Positions 37,643 to 47,197 of a stretch of 64,000 bases of DNA are shown here, in pieces. A program made the position numbers and the translations under genes. Source of the stretch: Aquimarina amphilecti. Lineage in GTDB: Bacteria > Bacteroidota > Bacteroidia > Flavobacteriales > Flavobacteriaceae. The stretch is taken from NCBI RefSeq assembly GCF_900109375.1, contig NZ_FOAB01000003.1, forward strand, positions 334,830-398,829, written 5' to 3'. The notes under the pieces are model-generated. The model had not been told where the DNA came from. It saw only the letters and a list, made by a program, of their open reading frames with translations, and made no database searches. Numbering within the stretch: position 1 is the stretch's first letter; each line of letters opens with the position of its first letter.

Positions 37643-38764
37643 TTACTTTTTAACTAGAATGAATTGTTGTTTCCCTTGTTTTTTAACTCGATATTTATCC
37701 TGAATATCTTCAGCTCCTTTTAGATCCAAAGAATCTTTAACATAAGTTATCCAATCTTGTCGATGTACGATCACATTATCTAAAACAACATCTGATAAAT
37801 CTGCGTCATCTAACTTAGTTCCCCATAAAGTAGCTTCTGTTAAATCTGCTTCTGTTAGATCCGCTCCATACAGTTTTGCATTGGTAAAATCACAACTTAA
37901 TAATTCAGAATTGACTAGATTAGCATTGGTTAAATTGGCTCTTTTTAATATTGCATCAGAAAGATTTATCCTTTCTAAATTAGCAAACATTAATTCACCT
38001 CGTTCTAAATTGGCCGCCGGAAGATTTACCTCTGATAAATTAGAGTGGTTTAAATTGACATATTTTAAATTAACTCCTCTTCCCAAAAATATATCTTTAA
38101 AATACGTATAGCTAAAATCAGATGCATCCAGGATCTCTCTATAAGACTGGTCTGCTAGATCACTTCTTATCAAACTAAATAGTAACTGTCCTTTTTCTGG
38201 ACTTATTTTTTTATCTATTAATTCACCATCTTCTTCATATCTGTATGGCTTCATTGCTCTTGATAAGCTAGCTATTCTTGCTTCTAAAACTGGACTAATA
38301 TTACGCTCGCTAGATCCTTTATATTTTAGTTCTTCACTAAGGTCAGAAAGCAAGTTATCCATAATAAAAACTAAAGAAGATCTTCTCTCAGCTTCTATTA
38401 ATTCATTTTGATTATCTACTAATTTATTCTGGTTGATTACCAATTTTGTCTGATACAATAAGATAACAGAAGGAATAAGTGTTACAAACAACCCAAAAAG
38501 ACCTATTCTAGTTATACGCCAAATTATATTAGAAGAAACATCAGAAACAGTATCTACAGAAACAGTTTTTGTCTGTTTATATTCACTTATGGCGTTATTA
38601 ATACTTTTTTTAAGTTTTATCCCTAAGAGAGGAACACTGGATTTTTTTAACAACCAAAATCCAACACTTCTTTTCTTTTCTTTTCTTTTCTTTATCTGAT
38701 CTAATTGATCCTGAAGTAGCTGCTTTTCTTGCTCTAGTTGTTCTATTCGTTCTTGTTCAGTCAC
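37643..38764 (-). CDS. Pentapeptide-repeat protein with coiled coil and membrane helix
   Basis: This 373-residue protein starts with a short coiled coil (1-30), has a hydrophobic helix around 88-108, and carries pentapeptide repeats of the A(D/N)LXX type at about 235-330 (ANLERGELMFANLERINLSD and later units). These fold as a right-handed quadrilateral helix. The N-terminal half of such proteins often resembles ion-channel or sensor regions. The function is unknown. It is convergent with the four-helix membrane protein gene. Confidence 0.85.
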   Translation of the reverse strand: MTEQERIEQLEQEKQLLQDQLDQIKKRKEKKRSVGFWLLKKSSVPLLGIKLKKSINNAISEYKQTKTVSVDTVSDVSSNIIWRITRIGLFGLFVTLIPSVILLYQTKLVINQNKLVDNQNELIEAERRSSLVFIMDNLLSDLSEELKYKGSSERNISPVLEARIASLSRAMKPYRYEEDGELIDKKISPEKGQLLFSLIRSDLADQSYREILDASDFSYTYFKDIFLGRGVNLKYVNLNHSNLSEVNLPAANLERGELMFANLERINLSDAILKRANLTNANLVNSELLSCDFTNAKLYGADLTEADLTEATLWGTKLDDADLSDVVLDNVIVHRQDWITYVKDSLDLKGAEDIQDKYRVKKQGKQQFILVKK

Positions 38765-38824
38765 TTTACTCTAGAATTTGGGATTTTCAATCTCCAATAT
38801 ATTAAAGTTAAATGATTAATACCA

Positions 38825-38865
38825 AATAAAAAAAAGAAAGCCTTTTTATAAAAAAAAGGCTTTCC
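38825..38865 (-). terminator. Terminator of the small 73-residue gene
   Basis: A 12-bp stem (GAAAGCCTTTTT with AAAAAGGCTTTC) lies downstream of the minus-strand gene at 38907 and is followed on that strand by a long T run. Confidence 0.85.
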
Positions 38866-38906
38866 AAATCTAACATAATAAAATATAGTCCAAAAAAACC
38901 ATACCC

Positions 38907-39128
38907 TTACTTTATATAATTAGAAATATCTTCTGTAATACTCTCAACTAACGAAGTTTGTTCACCTTCCTCTACCTGGTTAATGATTTTAGCTAAAAGT
39001 ACTAGATAGCTTGCCACATAATCACTCTTCTTGTTTTCATTAACATACTCTTTACCTTCAACAGCTATGAAAGTAATTAGGTTACGAATAACCTCTCTTA
39101 AATCCGAAATACTTAGCTCCTCTTTCAT
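38907..39128 (-). CDS. Small helical protein of unknown function
   Basis: I do not recognise this 73-residue, acidic, all-helical protein (MKEELSISDLREVIRNL at the start, no membrane segment). It has its own strong terminator and a well-formed reading frame, so it is probably a real gene. It lies between the pentapeptide-repeat protein and the anti-sigma-like gene on the same strand. No function can be proposed. Confidence 0.6.
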   Translation of the reverse strand: MKEELSISDLREVIRNLITFIAVEGKEYVNENKKSDYVASYLVLLAKIINQVEEGEQTSLVESITEDISNYIK

Positions 39129-39282
39129 TTTTCAACCAGATTTGTTTCTAAATTTTATAATGAAAGTAATGTTCTAACTTTCTAAAAATGAATATAAAAC
39201 TTTAGAAAAATGATGATTTTCGATAAAAGGCAACTTTCATCGATTTAGAGAATAACGTAGAAGTTTAATACAAAAAAGACTA

Positions 39283-39315
39283 TTGATGATATCCTTTAAC
39301 ATAAGATATCATCAA
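39283..39315 (-). terminator. Terminator of the sigma / anti-sigma-like operon
   Basis: A perfect 11-bp stem (TTGATGATATC with GATATCATCAA) lies 23 bases after the stop of the TPR gene, followed on the minus strand by a T-rich tract. Confidence 0.7.
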
Positions 39316-39337
39316 AATAACAGTAACAGTTAGAGTT

Positions 39338-40144
39338 TTAATCTAATAAGGTAAGTAATTCTTCTATTTCTGTTTTTTTGAAATTCAAACCACTATTTTT
39401 CAGTGATTTAAACTCTATTTTTGCTTTCCCTAATTCACCAAGTTTTAAATAGCACAATCCTAGATACCAATGTGCTTTAGATGAATCAAGTGTATTATTA
39501 GTAAGTAGTTTTGTAAAAGATTCAATCGCATCTTCGTTCTTATTTAACTCCAGTTGATTGGCACCTAAGTATAAAAGAATTTGTGAATTCGCTTCTTGAT
39601 TATTTTCTGTCATATATTTTTCTATCAGGATCAATGATTCTTCATTTTTTTTATTCCTGAACAATTTTTCTATATCTGCTAATTCAGTAGCTCCATCTCT
39701 TAAAACTAATGAAGGTAGTACATTCCAATCTTTATACTCCGCATATAATTGACTATTATCAATATCTTTATTAAACTGCCCTAAAAGAAACAGTCCTGCG
39801 ATAAAAATAGCTGCTATCCCTCCAACATAAAGAAAAATGCGTTTCATTTTAGATGTTTGCGGCTCTTCGAAATATGATTGTTCTGCTTTACCAATTGCGT
39901 TTTTAACAGACGCTCCTTTATCTCCCTTAAAAAACTCTTCATACTCTCTTATTTTTTTATAAGAAGGCTTTTTATCCGTTATGTTCCAATTTTCACTATC
40001 ATAAATGGTATTCATTTCTTGATAGAGAGTTAGAGCTTCTTTTGCATCTGGATTTCCATCTATTTTTTCTAGAAAAATGATCGTTTCCTCCTTGGTCATT
40101 TCACCATTGAGGTATTTCTCTATTTCCTGCTCCATAGTATTCAA
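39338..40144 (-). CDS. Membrane-anchored TPR protein, anti-sigma-like
   Basis: This 268-residue protein has a cytoplasmic N-terminal part (1-100) that looks like an anti-sigma zinc-finger-less domain (MEQEIEKYLNGEMTKEE), one transmembrane helix at about 103-121 (FLYVGGIAAIFIAGLFLLG), and periplasmic TPR repeats to the end. Its first bases overlap the sigma-factor stop in an ATGA arrangement, so the two are translationally coupled. By position and layout it should hold the sigma factor at the membrane, but this is inference. Confidence 0.8.
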   Translation of the reverse strand: MNTMEQEIEKYLNGEMTKEETIIFLEKIDGNPDAKEALTLYQEMNTIYDSENWNITDKKPSYKKIREYEEFFKGDKGASVKNAIGKAEQSYFEEPQTSKMKRIFLYVGGIAAIFIAGLFLLGQFNKDIDNSQLYAEYKDWNVLPSLVLRDGATELADIEKLFRNKKNEESLILIEKYMTENNQEANSQILLYLGANQLELNKNEDAIESFTKLLTNNTLDSSKAHWYLGLCYLKLGELGKAKIEFKSLKNSGLNFKKTEIEELLTLLD

Positions 40145-40713
40145 AACTCTTTTAATTCGTTATAACGCATATCGGCATGTATCGCTTCTTTTAATTTCGA
40201 TTTACACTTAAAAATCCGTTGTCTTACCGTATTTTCTGATCCATACCCTAGCTTTTCTGCTATTTGTACATAAGGTACTTTATTAAAAAAAAATGCTAGT
40301 ACTTCTCTACAATTCTGCGATATTTCTAATAATTTTTCTTGAAACAACTCCCACTTCTCCTGTTCATAGGTCGCCAAAGCTATCTCTCTTTCTTCATGAA
40401 CAAGATCCATAACTCCTTCATTTGTTACCCTCATTTTAGATAATTTTGAAGCTCGCCTCCATAAATTCTTGCAGATAGTTATAAAATACCCTTCAAAACT
40501 AGAAGTAATCTTGAAATTTTCATCCTGTGCTCTGGCAGATAATTGTAACAATGCTTTTTGCATTACATCCTTTGCATCATCTTCTGATCCATCGTGACTA
40601 ACTATGTAAGACTTTACTTTAGGATACAACCTATTATATATTTCCTTAATACCCTTATCATTACCGGATTTAAGGCTCTGTAACAGGTAATCATCAAGCT
40701 TTTTATTTGCCAT
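40141..40713 (-). CDS. ECF-type RNA polymerase sigma factor
   Basis: This 190-residue protein has a sigma region 2 (about 22-95: DVMQKALLQLSA, FEGYFITICKNLWRR) and a region 4 helix-turn-helix (about 125-175: NCREVLAFFFNKVPYVQIAEKLGYGSENTVRQRIFKCKSKL). It is the first gene of a two-gene operon with the membrane TPR protein. It is divergent from a subtilase / CHAT gene pair across a 379-base gap; that pair is its likely target, though no promoter pattern proves it. Confidence 0.9.
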   Translation of the reverse strand: MANKKLDDYLLQSLKSGNDKGIKEIYNRLYPKVKSYIVSHDGSEDDAKDVMQKALLQLSARAQDENFKITSSFEGYFITICKNLWRRASKLSKMRVTNEGVMDLVHEEREIALATYEQEKWELFQEKLLEISQNCREVLAFFFNKVPYVQIAEKLGYGSENTVRQRIFKCKSKLKEAIHADMRYNELKEF

Positions 40714-41092
40714 GGAATCTCTAAGTAATTATAGAATAATTTCTATACGAAGAACACAAACATAACTATAATTCGTGAAACTTTGTTAGGGGAATAAGAC
40801 TGTTTTTTTATGGGTTAACTGCTCTTATTAATTGACTTTTTAAGAAAGAAAAAGGGAAATATAATCATCTATAAAACGCATAAAAACACTACTTAAACAC
40901 ACTTAAAATCAAATAATTAACATCAAAAAATAATTTCAAAGCCAAATCAAATTATACTATTTAAACAAATTATCTTAAATATTTGGGTAACATTTCTACT
41001 ATTTTCGAATCCGGTCTATGAATATCAACTAAAAATGTGGTTTAGTAATATATCATATGACTTTACACATTTTAAAAAACAAACTAATTATC
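40714..41092. other. Divergent promoter region between sigma factor and subtilase
   Basis: This gap holds no gene. A minus-strand TATGTTTG (complement of 40757-40764) matches the -7 consensus and may serve the sigma gene. On the plus side near 40980-41020 only an imperfect box (TATTTTCG) is seen, in keeping with an alternative sigma factor reading the subtilase promoter. The rest is AT-rich sequence. Confidence 0.45.
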
Positions 41093-42430
41093 ATGAAAAA
41101 AAGTATTGTAATTGTAGCATGCGTATGCGTTTCATTAATCGGAGTATGGGGATGCTCCGTTGATGAAGATATTATAACTCAAAACACTGGTTTCGGAGAA
41201 GTTTTAGAAAAAAACACTACTAACAATCCTATAGTACCGGAAATCATTAGAAATCAAGTTGTGGTAAAATTTACGGATTCCACTTTAAACGAGACCCAAA
41301 AAAAGAACCTGCGATCTGATCTTGAGCAAACTTATGATTTTAAAATATTACAGAAGGAAGTTTGTGACTGCGATCCCCAAGGGCCAGAATTATGGACAAT
41401 AGATACCATATATGCAGATTTTATGGGAGTACAACACTTAGTAGAAAATCTAGTAACTAATTACGAAGATAACTCTGGTGAAGAAGAAGTTGAAGAAGGC
41501 AGAGCTATATTTGATTATCAATTCTACATAACTATTGCCAATAAGACTTTATCTGGTCATTACAGTAGTCGTTTAGGGGACAAAATAATATCATCAACCA
41601 ATCCTGATTATGTAAATATTGCAATAGTAGATACAGGAATTGACTATGATTATTTTAATGATCCTATATTATACAGTACAAGGGGTGAATCGAATGGAAG
41701 CTTTGGAGATTCTGGATGGGATTATGTAAATCACGATAAAGATATGAGAGATGATAATGGACATGGTTCTAAAGTAGCAAAAATCATTAATTCCGAATTA
41801 ACAGCTAATCAAATTCCACATCAATTATTATCTATAAAAGCCTTTGATGAGAATGGGCGTGGCAGTTACTATGATATCGTTTGTAGTTTAAACTATATTT
41901 CGAAATTAAATAATATCGATATTGTAAATATGAGTTTTGGATGGTATGGTTTAAAAAAACAAAAAATTCTAAAAAACAGCATTGAATCTATGGAAAACAC
42001 TGTATTATTTATTGCTTCTGCTGGTAATCGAAGGTTGAATGTTGATGAAGAAATCGCTCATTTTCCATCTGGATATGCAATAGAGAATCTTTTGGGAGTT
42101 GGCGGTTATGAAATTGAGGTCAGTGAGCAAGTGGAGATGCCAGATTTATTAGATTTCATATCTATAGTAGAATCAAATTATGGCCCATCGACTATAGACA
42201 TAGCTGCTCCAATAAATGGGTATTTCTATACTATGGATACCGAATCAAACCTCACAATTAATCCTGTAGGAACCTCTTTTTCCGCAGCCTATATAACAGC
42301 TGTTGCCGGAAAACTATATGACAAAGAGCTCACTTCATTACAGCTCAATAACGCGATATTAAATAACGCATATAGGGTACAAGGATTACAAAATTTTATT
42401 CAACAAGGTAGAGTGATCATTAGAAGATAG
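41093..42430 (+). CDS. Subtilisin-like (S8) serine protease lipoprotein
   Basis: I place the start at ATG 41093 (445 residues), which gives a lipoprotein signal MKKSIVIVACVCVSLIGVWG followed by Cys21; an in-frame ATG at 41057 would add 12 residues. The catalytic triad is Asp180 (IVDTGIDYD), His224 (DNGHGSKVA) and Ser395 (GTSFSAAY). Residues 50-140 form an inhibitor-like propeptide region. The protease should act at a membrane facing the periplasm or outside. It is followed after 70 bases by the CHAT gene, with a hairpin in between. Confidence 0.9.
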   Translation: MKKSIVIVACVCVSLIGVWGCSVDEDIITQNTGFGEVLEKNTTNNPIVPEIIRNQVVVKFTDSTLNETQKKNLRSDLEQTYDFKILQKEVCDCDPQGPELWTIDTIYADFMGVQHLVENLVTNYEDNSGEEEVEEGRAIFDYQFYITIANKTLSGHYSSRLGDKIISSTNPDYVNIAIVDTGIDYDYFNDPILYSTRGESNGSFGDSGWDYVNHDKDMRDDNGHGSKVAKIINSELTANQIPHQLLSIKAFDENGRGSYYDIVCSLNYISKLNNIDIVNMSFGWYGLKKQKILKNSIESMENTVLFIASAGNRRLNVDEEIAHFPSGYAIENLLGVGGYEIEVSEQVEMPDLLDFISIVESNYGPSTIDIAAPINGYFYTMDTESNLTINPVGTSFSAAYITAVAGKLYDKELTSLQLNNAILNNAYRVQGLQNFIQQGRVIIRR

Positions 42431-42473
42431 TTTAAAAGCAAAAAAATCGTAAGTATCATTTCATTGTTTATCT

Positions 42474-42520
42474 AAAGTGTAATTTTCATATTTTTAAAGT
42501 ATGAAAATTACACTTTTTTT
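42474..42520 (+). terminator. Terminator-like hairpin covering the CHAT start codon
   Basis: The arms 42474-42490 and 42500-42516 pair perfectly over 17 bp around a 9-base loop, and seven T residues follow at 42514-42520. The downstream arm contains the ATG (42501-42503) and next codons of the CHAT gene, so the structure could terminate subtilase transcripts, hide the CHAT start, or both. Confidence 0.75.
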
Positions 42521-45248
42521 CTTGCTACTAAATATTATTCCTTTCACCATATATTCGCAACAAGACAAAGATGAGTTTAATAAACTATTGAATTTATCTA
42601 TAGATCTGGAACTGAAGAAGCGCAAAATAGATTCTTTCTTTGAACACACAAACGAGCAATATGATATAGTCCTTGCCGACAATTATCATGATTATGGAGT
42701 CTTTCTATTTAAAAAACGGAAAAAAACTAATGAAATAGAAAACCTTCGTAAAGCAATTTTGTTTACAAAAAAATCCTTGTCAATTAAAGATAGCCTACAA
42801 ATTAAATCATCCAAATCACTAGATAAAACATTATATAATTTAGGGTTTTTCAATTCTAGAATTCAAGAATATTTTAAAGCTATTACTTACCTCATACGGT
42901 TATCTGAAACAGGGCAACTTGATAAAAAAATAGTTGCTAACTCAGAACTTTCTATAGCATATAAAAATATAGGGGACTACCACAAAGCATTAAGCACTAT
43001 AGAAAAAGCTATTGGGTTGTGTCCAAATAATTCTAAATATGATAAAAAAAGAGTTAATTTCTATTTGCTCAAGGCCGACATATACTCTTCTATGGGGTAT
43101 AAAAGACATTCAAATAAAATTAAGTCAAGTCTTCAAAAAGCGGATTCTATACTACAATCCGTTTCTTACAACCCTGTAAAACAAAAAAACAGCATATTCC
43201 AAATAGAAGGAAACCTACTTCTTAAAACAGAAAACTATCGTGAAGCCATTACCAATTTCTCTAACGCCATTAGTAGATTACACCCTCTGGATTCAAACTA
43301 TAGAGCCATAACGCACAATAGCTTAGGGCTTGCATTTTTAAAAATAAAACAATTAGATAGTAGCAAACTGCATTTGGAAGAAGCAATTAAATATAATCCC
43401 AGTTATACGCCTGCCTACGAAAATCTTGGTGATTTTTATATCACCAAAAAAGAATTCAAAAAAGGATTACTGTTCTACCAAAAAGCTATACAATATACTT
43501 TTGATCCAACTAAGACCTATGATTACAACGACATTATTAAAGAAGAAAACTTAGAACTAATACCTAATAAATACTATACTCTAAATCACTTAATCCAAAA
43601 AGCCAATGGTTGGATGCAGTACTATCACCACGACAAAAACCACGATCATCTCATACAGGCTTTAAAAACTTTTAAAATTGCAGATAAATTAGTTGATATT
43701 ATTCGTTTCGAAAGCTCTGAATATAAATCTAAGTTATATTGGAGAGAACAAGCTTCATCTTTGTACATGAAAGCTGTAGAAGTATCTTTTCTATTAAAAA
43801 AATCTGAAGACGCTTATTATTTTATGGAAAAAAACAAGGCGATACTCTTATTAGAAGATATCACCAATGAACAAGCAAAAGATAATGCCAAACTGCCTTC
43901 GGAACTAGCTAGTAGAGAATATTTTCTAAAACAAAGTATCTATCTATCAGAAAACAAATTAAATATACTAGATAATACATCAAAAGATAGTATTCTTGCA
44001 GTGAAAAAAGAAATCTATCAACATAAGCGCAGCTATGAGGTCTTTGTAGACTCTCTTAATATCAAGTATCCCGAGTACGCAATTAATAAGCAAAAAGTTA
44101 AGGTTCTACCCTACTCGAATTTTACAACGAAGTTTATTTCAGACAAAGAAGTTGTATTACAATATATTCTAAATGATGATCAAGGATATGGAATTCTTCA
44201 TACGAAAGGCAAATCCATATTTTTCGAGATTTCTAATCCAAAAGAATTAATTCGGGATATCAGTATCGCAAACCATCAAGTTACTACCTGGTTTACAAAT
44301 CAACAAGAATTAGCGGCGTATCAGAAAACAGCATATCGAATTTTTAATCAACTTATTCCAGAGGATGTTTATTCAGCAATTAAAGAAAAAAATGTAACAA
44401 TCATTCCTGATTATGCATTGCAACAACTCTCTTTTGAGACCTTAATTACGTCAGAACATGATCATAGTTATTTAATTAAAGACACCGAAATTAGGTATGC
44501 TTATTCTATGAGTTATTTAGATCAAAATAAAAACAAAAACAGAAATCCTGAACTCAATTTTTTAGGTGTTGCGCCAATAGATTTTAAGATGGATAATTTA
44601 GGCTCTTTAATTCATAGTAAAAAGGAAGTGACCAACATATCCGATATCGTTTCTGGAGATATCTTATTAAAAGAAAAAAGCATTAAGGATAGTGTTATTA
44701 GCAATTTTGACAAATACAATATCTTACACCTATCTACACATGCTGATGTTGGAGCTATAACAAATCCTTGGATTGCTTTTAGAGATCAAAAAATGACATT
44801 ACAAGAAATATACGCCACCAAAAATCAATCAGAAATGGTAGTGCTAAGTGCTTGTAAAACCTCTTTAGGAAAAATCAACAAAGGCGAGGGTGTTATGAGC
44901 CTAGCCAGAGGATTTTTCTATGCAGGTACCAATAGCGTAGTCTCTTCTTTATGGTCTGTAAATGACAAAGCAAATCAAGAATTGATGATTGACTTTTATA
45001 AAAACATCGATAAAGGGTCTACAAAATCTTCCGCTTTACGAAATGCTAAACTACACTACCTAAACACTCACGACGGTAGCGAATTATCTCCTTTTTATTG
45101 GGGTTCGTTAATACTTATTGGTAATAATACTCCTATTTCACTAGATCAAAATTCGTTTAAGCCCTATATCGTTTTCATTCTTTTGATGCTAGTAATTGGC
45201 GCTACAAGTCTTTATTTTTTTAAAAAGAAAAATAGAAAGGCTAAATAA
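42501..45248 (+). CDS. TPR-CHAT caspase-like protein, exported and membrane-anchored
   Basis: This 915-residue protein has a signal peptide (1-19, ending YSQ), TPR repeats (about 60-450), a CHAT peptidase domain (about 540-880) and a C-terminal transmembrane helix (about 886-906) with a basic tail. The CHAT catalytic pair is His747 (HLSTHAD) and Cys785 (LSACKTS), with ARGFFYAGTNSVVSSLW after it. This layout puts TPR and protease in the periplasm with the tail in the cytoplasm. CHAT proteins are caspase relatives, often in immune or cell-death systems. It follows a subtilase and lies near a sigma factor operon. Confidence 0.9.
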   Translation: MKITLFFLLLNIIPFTIYSQQDKDEFNKLLNLSIDLELKKRKIDSFFEHTNEQYDIVLADNYHDYGVFLFKKRKKTNEIENLRKAILFTKKSLSIKDSLQIKSSKSLDKTLYNLGFFNSRIQEYFKAITYLIRLSETGQLDKKIVANSELSIAYKNIGDYHKALSTIEKAIGLCPNNSKYDKKRVNFYLLKADIYSSMGYKRHSNKIKSSLQKADSILQSVSYNPVKQKNSIFQIEGNLLLKTENYREAITNFSNAISRLHPLDSNYRAITHNSLGLAFLKIKQLDSSKLHLEEAIKYNPSYTPAYENLGDFYITKKEFKKGLLFYQKAIQYTFDPTKTYDYNDIIKEENLELIPNKYYTLNHLIQKANGWMQYYHHDKNHDHLIQALKTFKIADKLVDIIRFESSEYKSKLYWREQASSLYMKAVEVSFLLKKSEDAYYFMEKNKAILLLEDITNEQAKDNAKLPSELASREYFLKQSIYLSENKLNILDNTSKDSILAVKKEIYQHKRSYEVFVDSLNIKYPEYAINKQKVKVLPYSNFTTKFISDKEVVLQYILNDDQGYGILHTKGKSIFFEISNPKELIRDISIANHQVTTWFTNQQELAAYQKTAYRIFNQLIPEDVYSAIKEKNVTIIPDYALQQLSFETLITSEHDHSYLIKDTEIRYAYSMSYLDQNKNKNRNPELNFLGVAPIDFKMDNLGSLIHSKKEVTNISDIVSGDILLKEKSIKDSVISNFDKYNILHLSTHADVGAITNPWIAFRDQKMTLQEIYATKNQSEMVVLSACKTSLGKINKGEGVMSLARGFFYAGTNSVVSSLWSVNDKANQELMIDFYKNIDKGSTKSSALRNAKLHYLNTHDGSELSPFYWGSLILIGNNTPISLDQNSFKPYIVFILLMLVIGATSLYFFKKKNRKAK

Positions 45249-45272
45249 ATAGTATCATTTTAGCCTTTCTAT
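45232..45272. terminator. Terminator after the CHAT gene
   Basis: A 14-bp stem (ATAGAAAGGCTAAA with TTTAGCCTTTCTAT) overlaps the CHAT stop codon and stands between convergent genes. Confidence 0.75.
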
Positions 45273-45296
45273 CAAAGTAGTATGATTTCTTACTTA

Positions 45297-46031
45297 TTAC
45301 AAATTAAATATACTTCCACCAATAGGAACCTTATCAATCGCAATAGAATTATTTAAAACCTCATCATAATTATCAATATCATCACCTTCAAAGTAATCTT
45401 CAAATACCGTTAAAAAGTTAGTTGACAAATCCGGACAAGCACTACATAAAGTATTAAAGTTCCTTAACGTAATAGTGCAGCTGCAATAACTTCCTGCACC
45501 ATCTAATCCTATTGAGGCCCAAAGATACGGTGGCAAATAAGCAGCCTGAAAATCATCAATCAACACTCCATCTTGAAACACATAATCTTTTGGCACATTT
45601 ACTTCTGTCGGATAAGGAATATATAATACATTCACTTTTGCTTGATTCTTTCTATCATATACCTCTTGAATTAAAATAGCTCGACTATCTTCTTTATACA
45701 GAATCTCCTTAATAAAAGATATTTCCTCTCTTTCAATCGGTAATTCATTTAGATCAATAAATGATGCTACACCTTTTCCTGTTATAAATTTAGGCGTTTT
45801 CGGAGTGCCAGGTACAAATCTAAAATCTGGATCAATAGCTTTAGCATATTGTAAAGCATATAAACTTGCAATTCGTGCATCCATACTAAACATAGATGTT
45901 ACCTCTTCTGCTTCTTTACTAGTATTAAATTGTAAAGCGCTAGATTCTATTTCTTCTTTGTTACAAGAAAGAATGAAGCTTGCAAAAAGCACGCATAGAA
46001 TTCCTTTTAAAATATTGTGATTCATTTTCAT
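45297..46031 (-). CDS. Lipoprotein of unknown function
   Basis: I do not recognise this 244-residue protein. It has a lipoprotein signal (lipobox ILSC with Cys23) and a mature part that includes a Cys cluster near residues 184-195 (YCSCTITLRNFNTLCSAC), possibly disulfides or a metal site. It lies 46 bases after another lipoprotein gene on the same strand, so they are probably one operon. Confidence 0.7.
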   Translation of the reverse strand: MKMNHNILKGILCVLFASFILSCNKEEIESSALQFNTSKEAEEVTSMFSMDARIASLYALQYAKAIDPDFRFVPGTPKTPKFITGKGVASFIDLNELPIEREEISFIKEILYKEDSRAILIQEVYDRKNQAKVNVLYIPYPTEVNVPKDYVFQDGVLIDDFQAAYLPPYLWASIGLDGAGSYCSCTITLRNFNTLCSACPDLSTNFLTVFEDYFEGDDIDNYDEVLNNSIAIDKVPIGGSIFNL

Positions 46032-46077
46032 TAGTTTTTATTTTTAATGTTTATTTCTTGTTATCAATAAGCTAATA

Positions 46078-47049
46078 CTAGTAGTAAATCCAAGTACCTA
46101 CCGTATTAGGAGTAGCAGGATACCAATGCGACCAATGTTTTGTAACCCCTGATCTTGGAGTAAATTCTGCAGGTATAAAACCAGCACTCCAATCATATAC
46201 ATCTATGGCTTCATAACAGTTACAATAATTATGACTAGACTTTGATTTTATTCGAGGAGATACTTCAAAAAAATCTTGCGCATACCAAGACGCTTCAAAC
46301 TCTAATCTATTATCAGTTTTTACATCTTTCCAATCATTCCACCATAACACTTTTGACCATTCTTGCGTTTTTGTAACAGATCCTATCGAGCTATAAAAAG
46401 CCCAATGTCCATTCCATTGCTTAGCAATCATTCTCGCCTTTCTTCCATTAAATTCACGAATCACTTTTGTTGTAAAAGCTGATTTTTCAGTGATTTCTTC
46501 TATTTTATTTTCATGTTTAAATACTGTAAGATTTTCTCCAAAAGAGATCGTCTCACCGTCTTGGATTTTCACATCACCTTTGGCATTTGCAGCAATAAAT
46601 TCATTAATTACTTTTCCAAATCCTCGTGTATAGGTGTAGACAAAATCTCCATCTATTCTAAAGATTTTATCTTCTATTCCTATTTCTCCATTCTCATTTA
46701 GTAAAAAAAGCAACATACTATCCGGAGAATCCACCTTTGCAATATTTTCCCTTTTTAGACCAAGTTGTTCAGCCTCCTCTTTTTCTAAACTATTATACAC
46801 TAACAATAATGATAGTCTTCCTCGTTCTTCGAAAGCAATTCTTGCTTCATCTAAAAGGTTTTCTTTCGACTCCATTTTTTGAGCAATAAACTCTTTAAAT
46901 TCATCTTGCGAATCAAAACTGAGCATAGAAGACTCTTTAGTTTCTTCTTTAGTATTAATACTAGTTTCTTCTTGCTGTAAAACAGTATCATCCTGCGTAC
47001 AAGCAATCAACAACGTACTTAAAACTATTATTCTTAAAATATTTTTCAT
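46078..47049 (-). CDS. Lipoprotein of unknown function
   Basis: I do not recognise this 323-residue protein. It has a lipoprotein signal with the lipobox LIAC (Cys17), a Glu- and Lys-rich helical stretch, a segment VYNSLEKEEAEQLGLKREN, and a C-terminal part rich in tryptophan with a CNC pair (NYCNCYEAIDVYDWSAGF). It is the upstream gene of a probable two-lipoprotein operon. A beta-rich surface protein is likely, but nothing more can be said. Confidence 0.7.
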   Translation of the reverse strand: MKNILRIIVLSTLLIACTQDDTVLQQEETSINTKEETKESSMLSFDSQDEFKEFIAQKMESKENLLDEARIAFEERGRLSLLLVYNSLEKEEAEQLGLKRENIAKVDSPDSMLLFLLNENGEIGIEDKIFRIDGDFVYTYTRGFGKVINEFIAANAKGDVKIQDGETISFGENLTVFKHENKIEEITEKSAFTTKVIREFNGRKARMIAKQWNGHWAFYSSIGSVTKTQEWSKVLWWNDWKDVKTDNRLEFEASWYAQDFFEVSPRIKSKSSHNYCNCYEAIDVYDWSAGFIPAEFTPRSGVTKHWSHWYPATPNTVGTWIYY

Positions 47050-47137
47050 TTTTATTCTTTTATAAATATTAGTTACTTTTTAAAGTTTTTGAAACAATGC
47101 GGATATAATAAAAAACATATATCCCATCATTCAATTA

Positions 47138-47177
47138 AACCATTTGACAAACCATATACTTAATTCATCAAATGGTT
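47138..47177 (-). terminator. Hairpin after the T9SS adhesin-like gene
   Basis: A 10-bp stem (AACCATTTGA with TCAAATGGTT) lies downstream of the minus-strand gene at 47198. The following tract is only moderately T-rich. Confidence 0.5.
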
Positions 47178-47197
47178 GTTTTTAGTTTCTTAAATTT

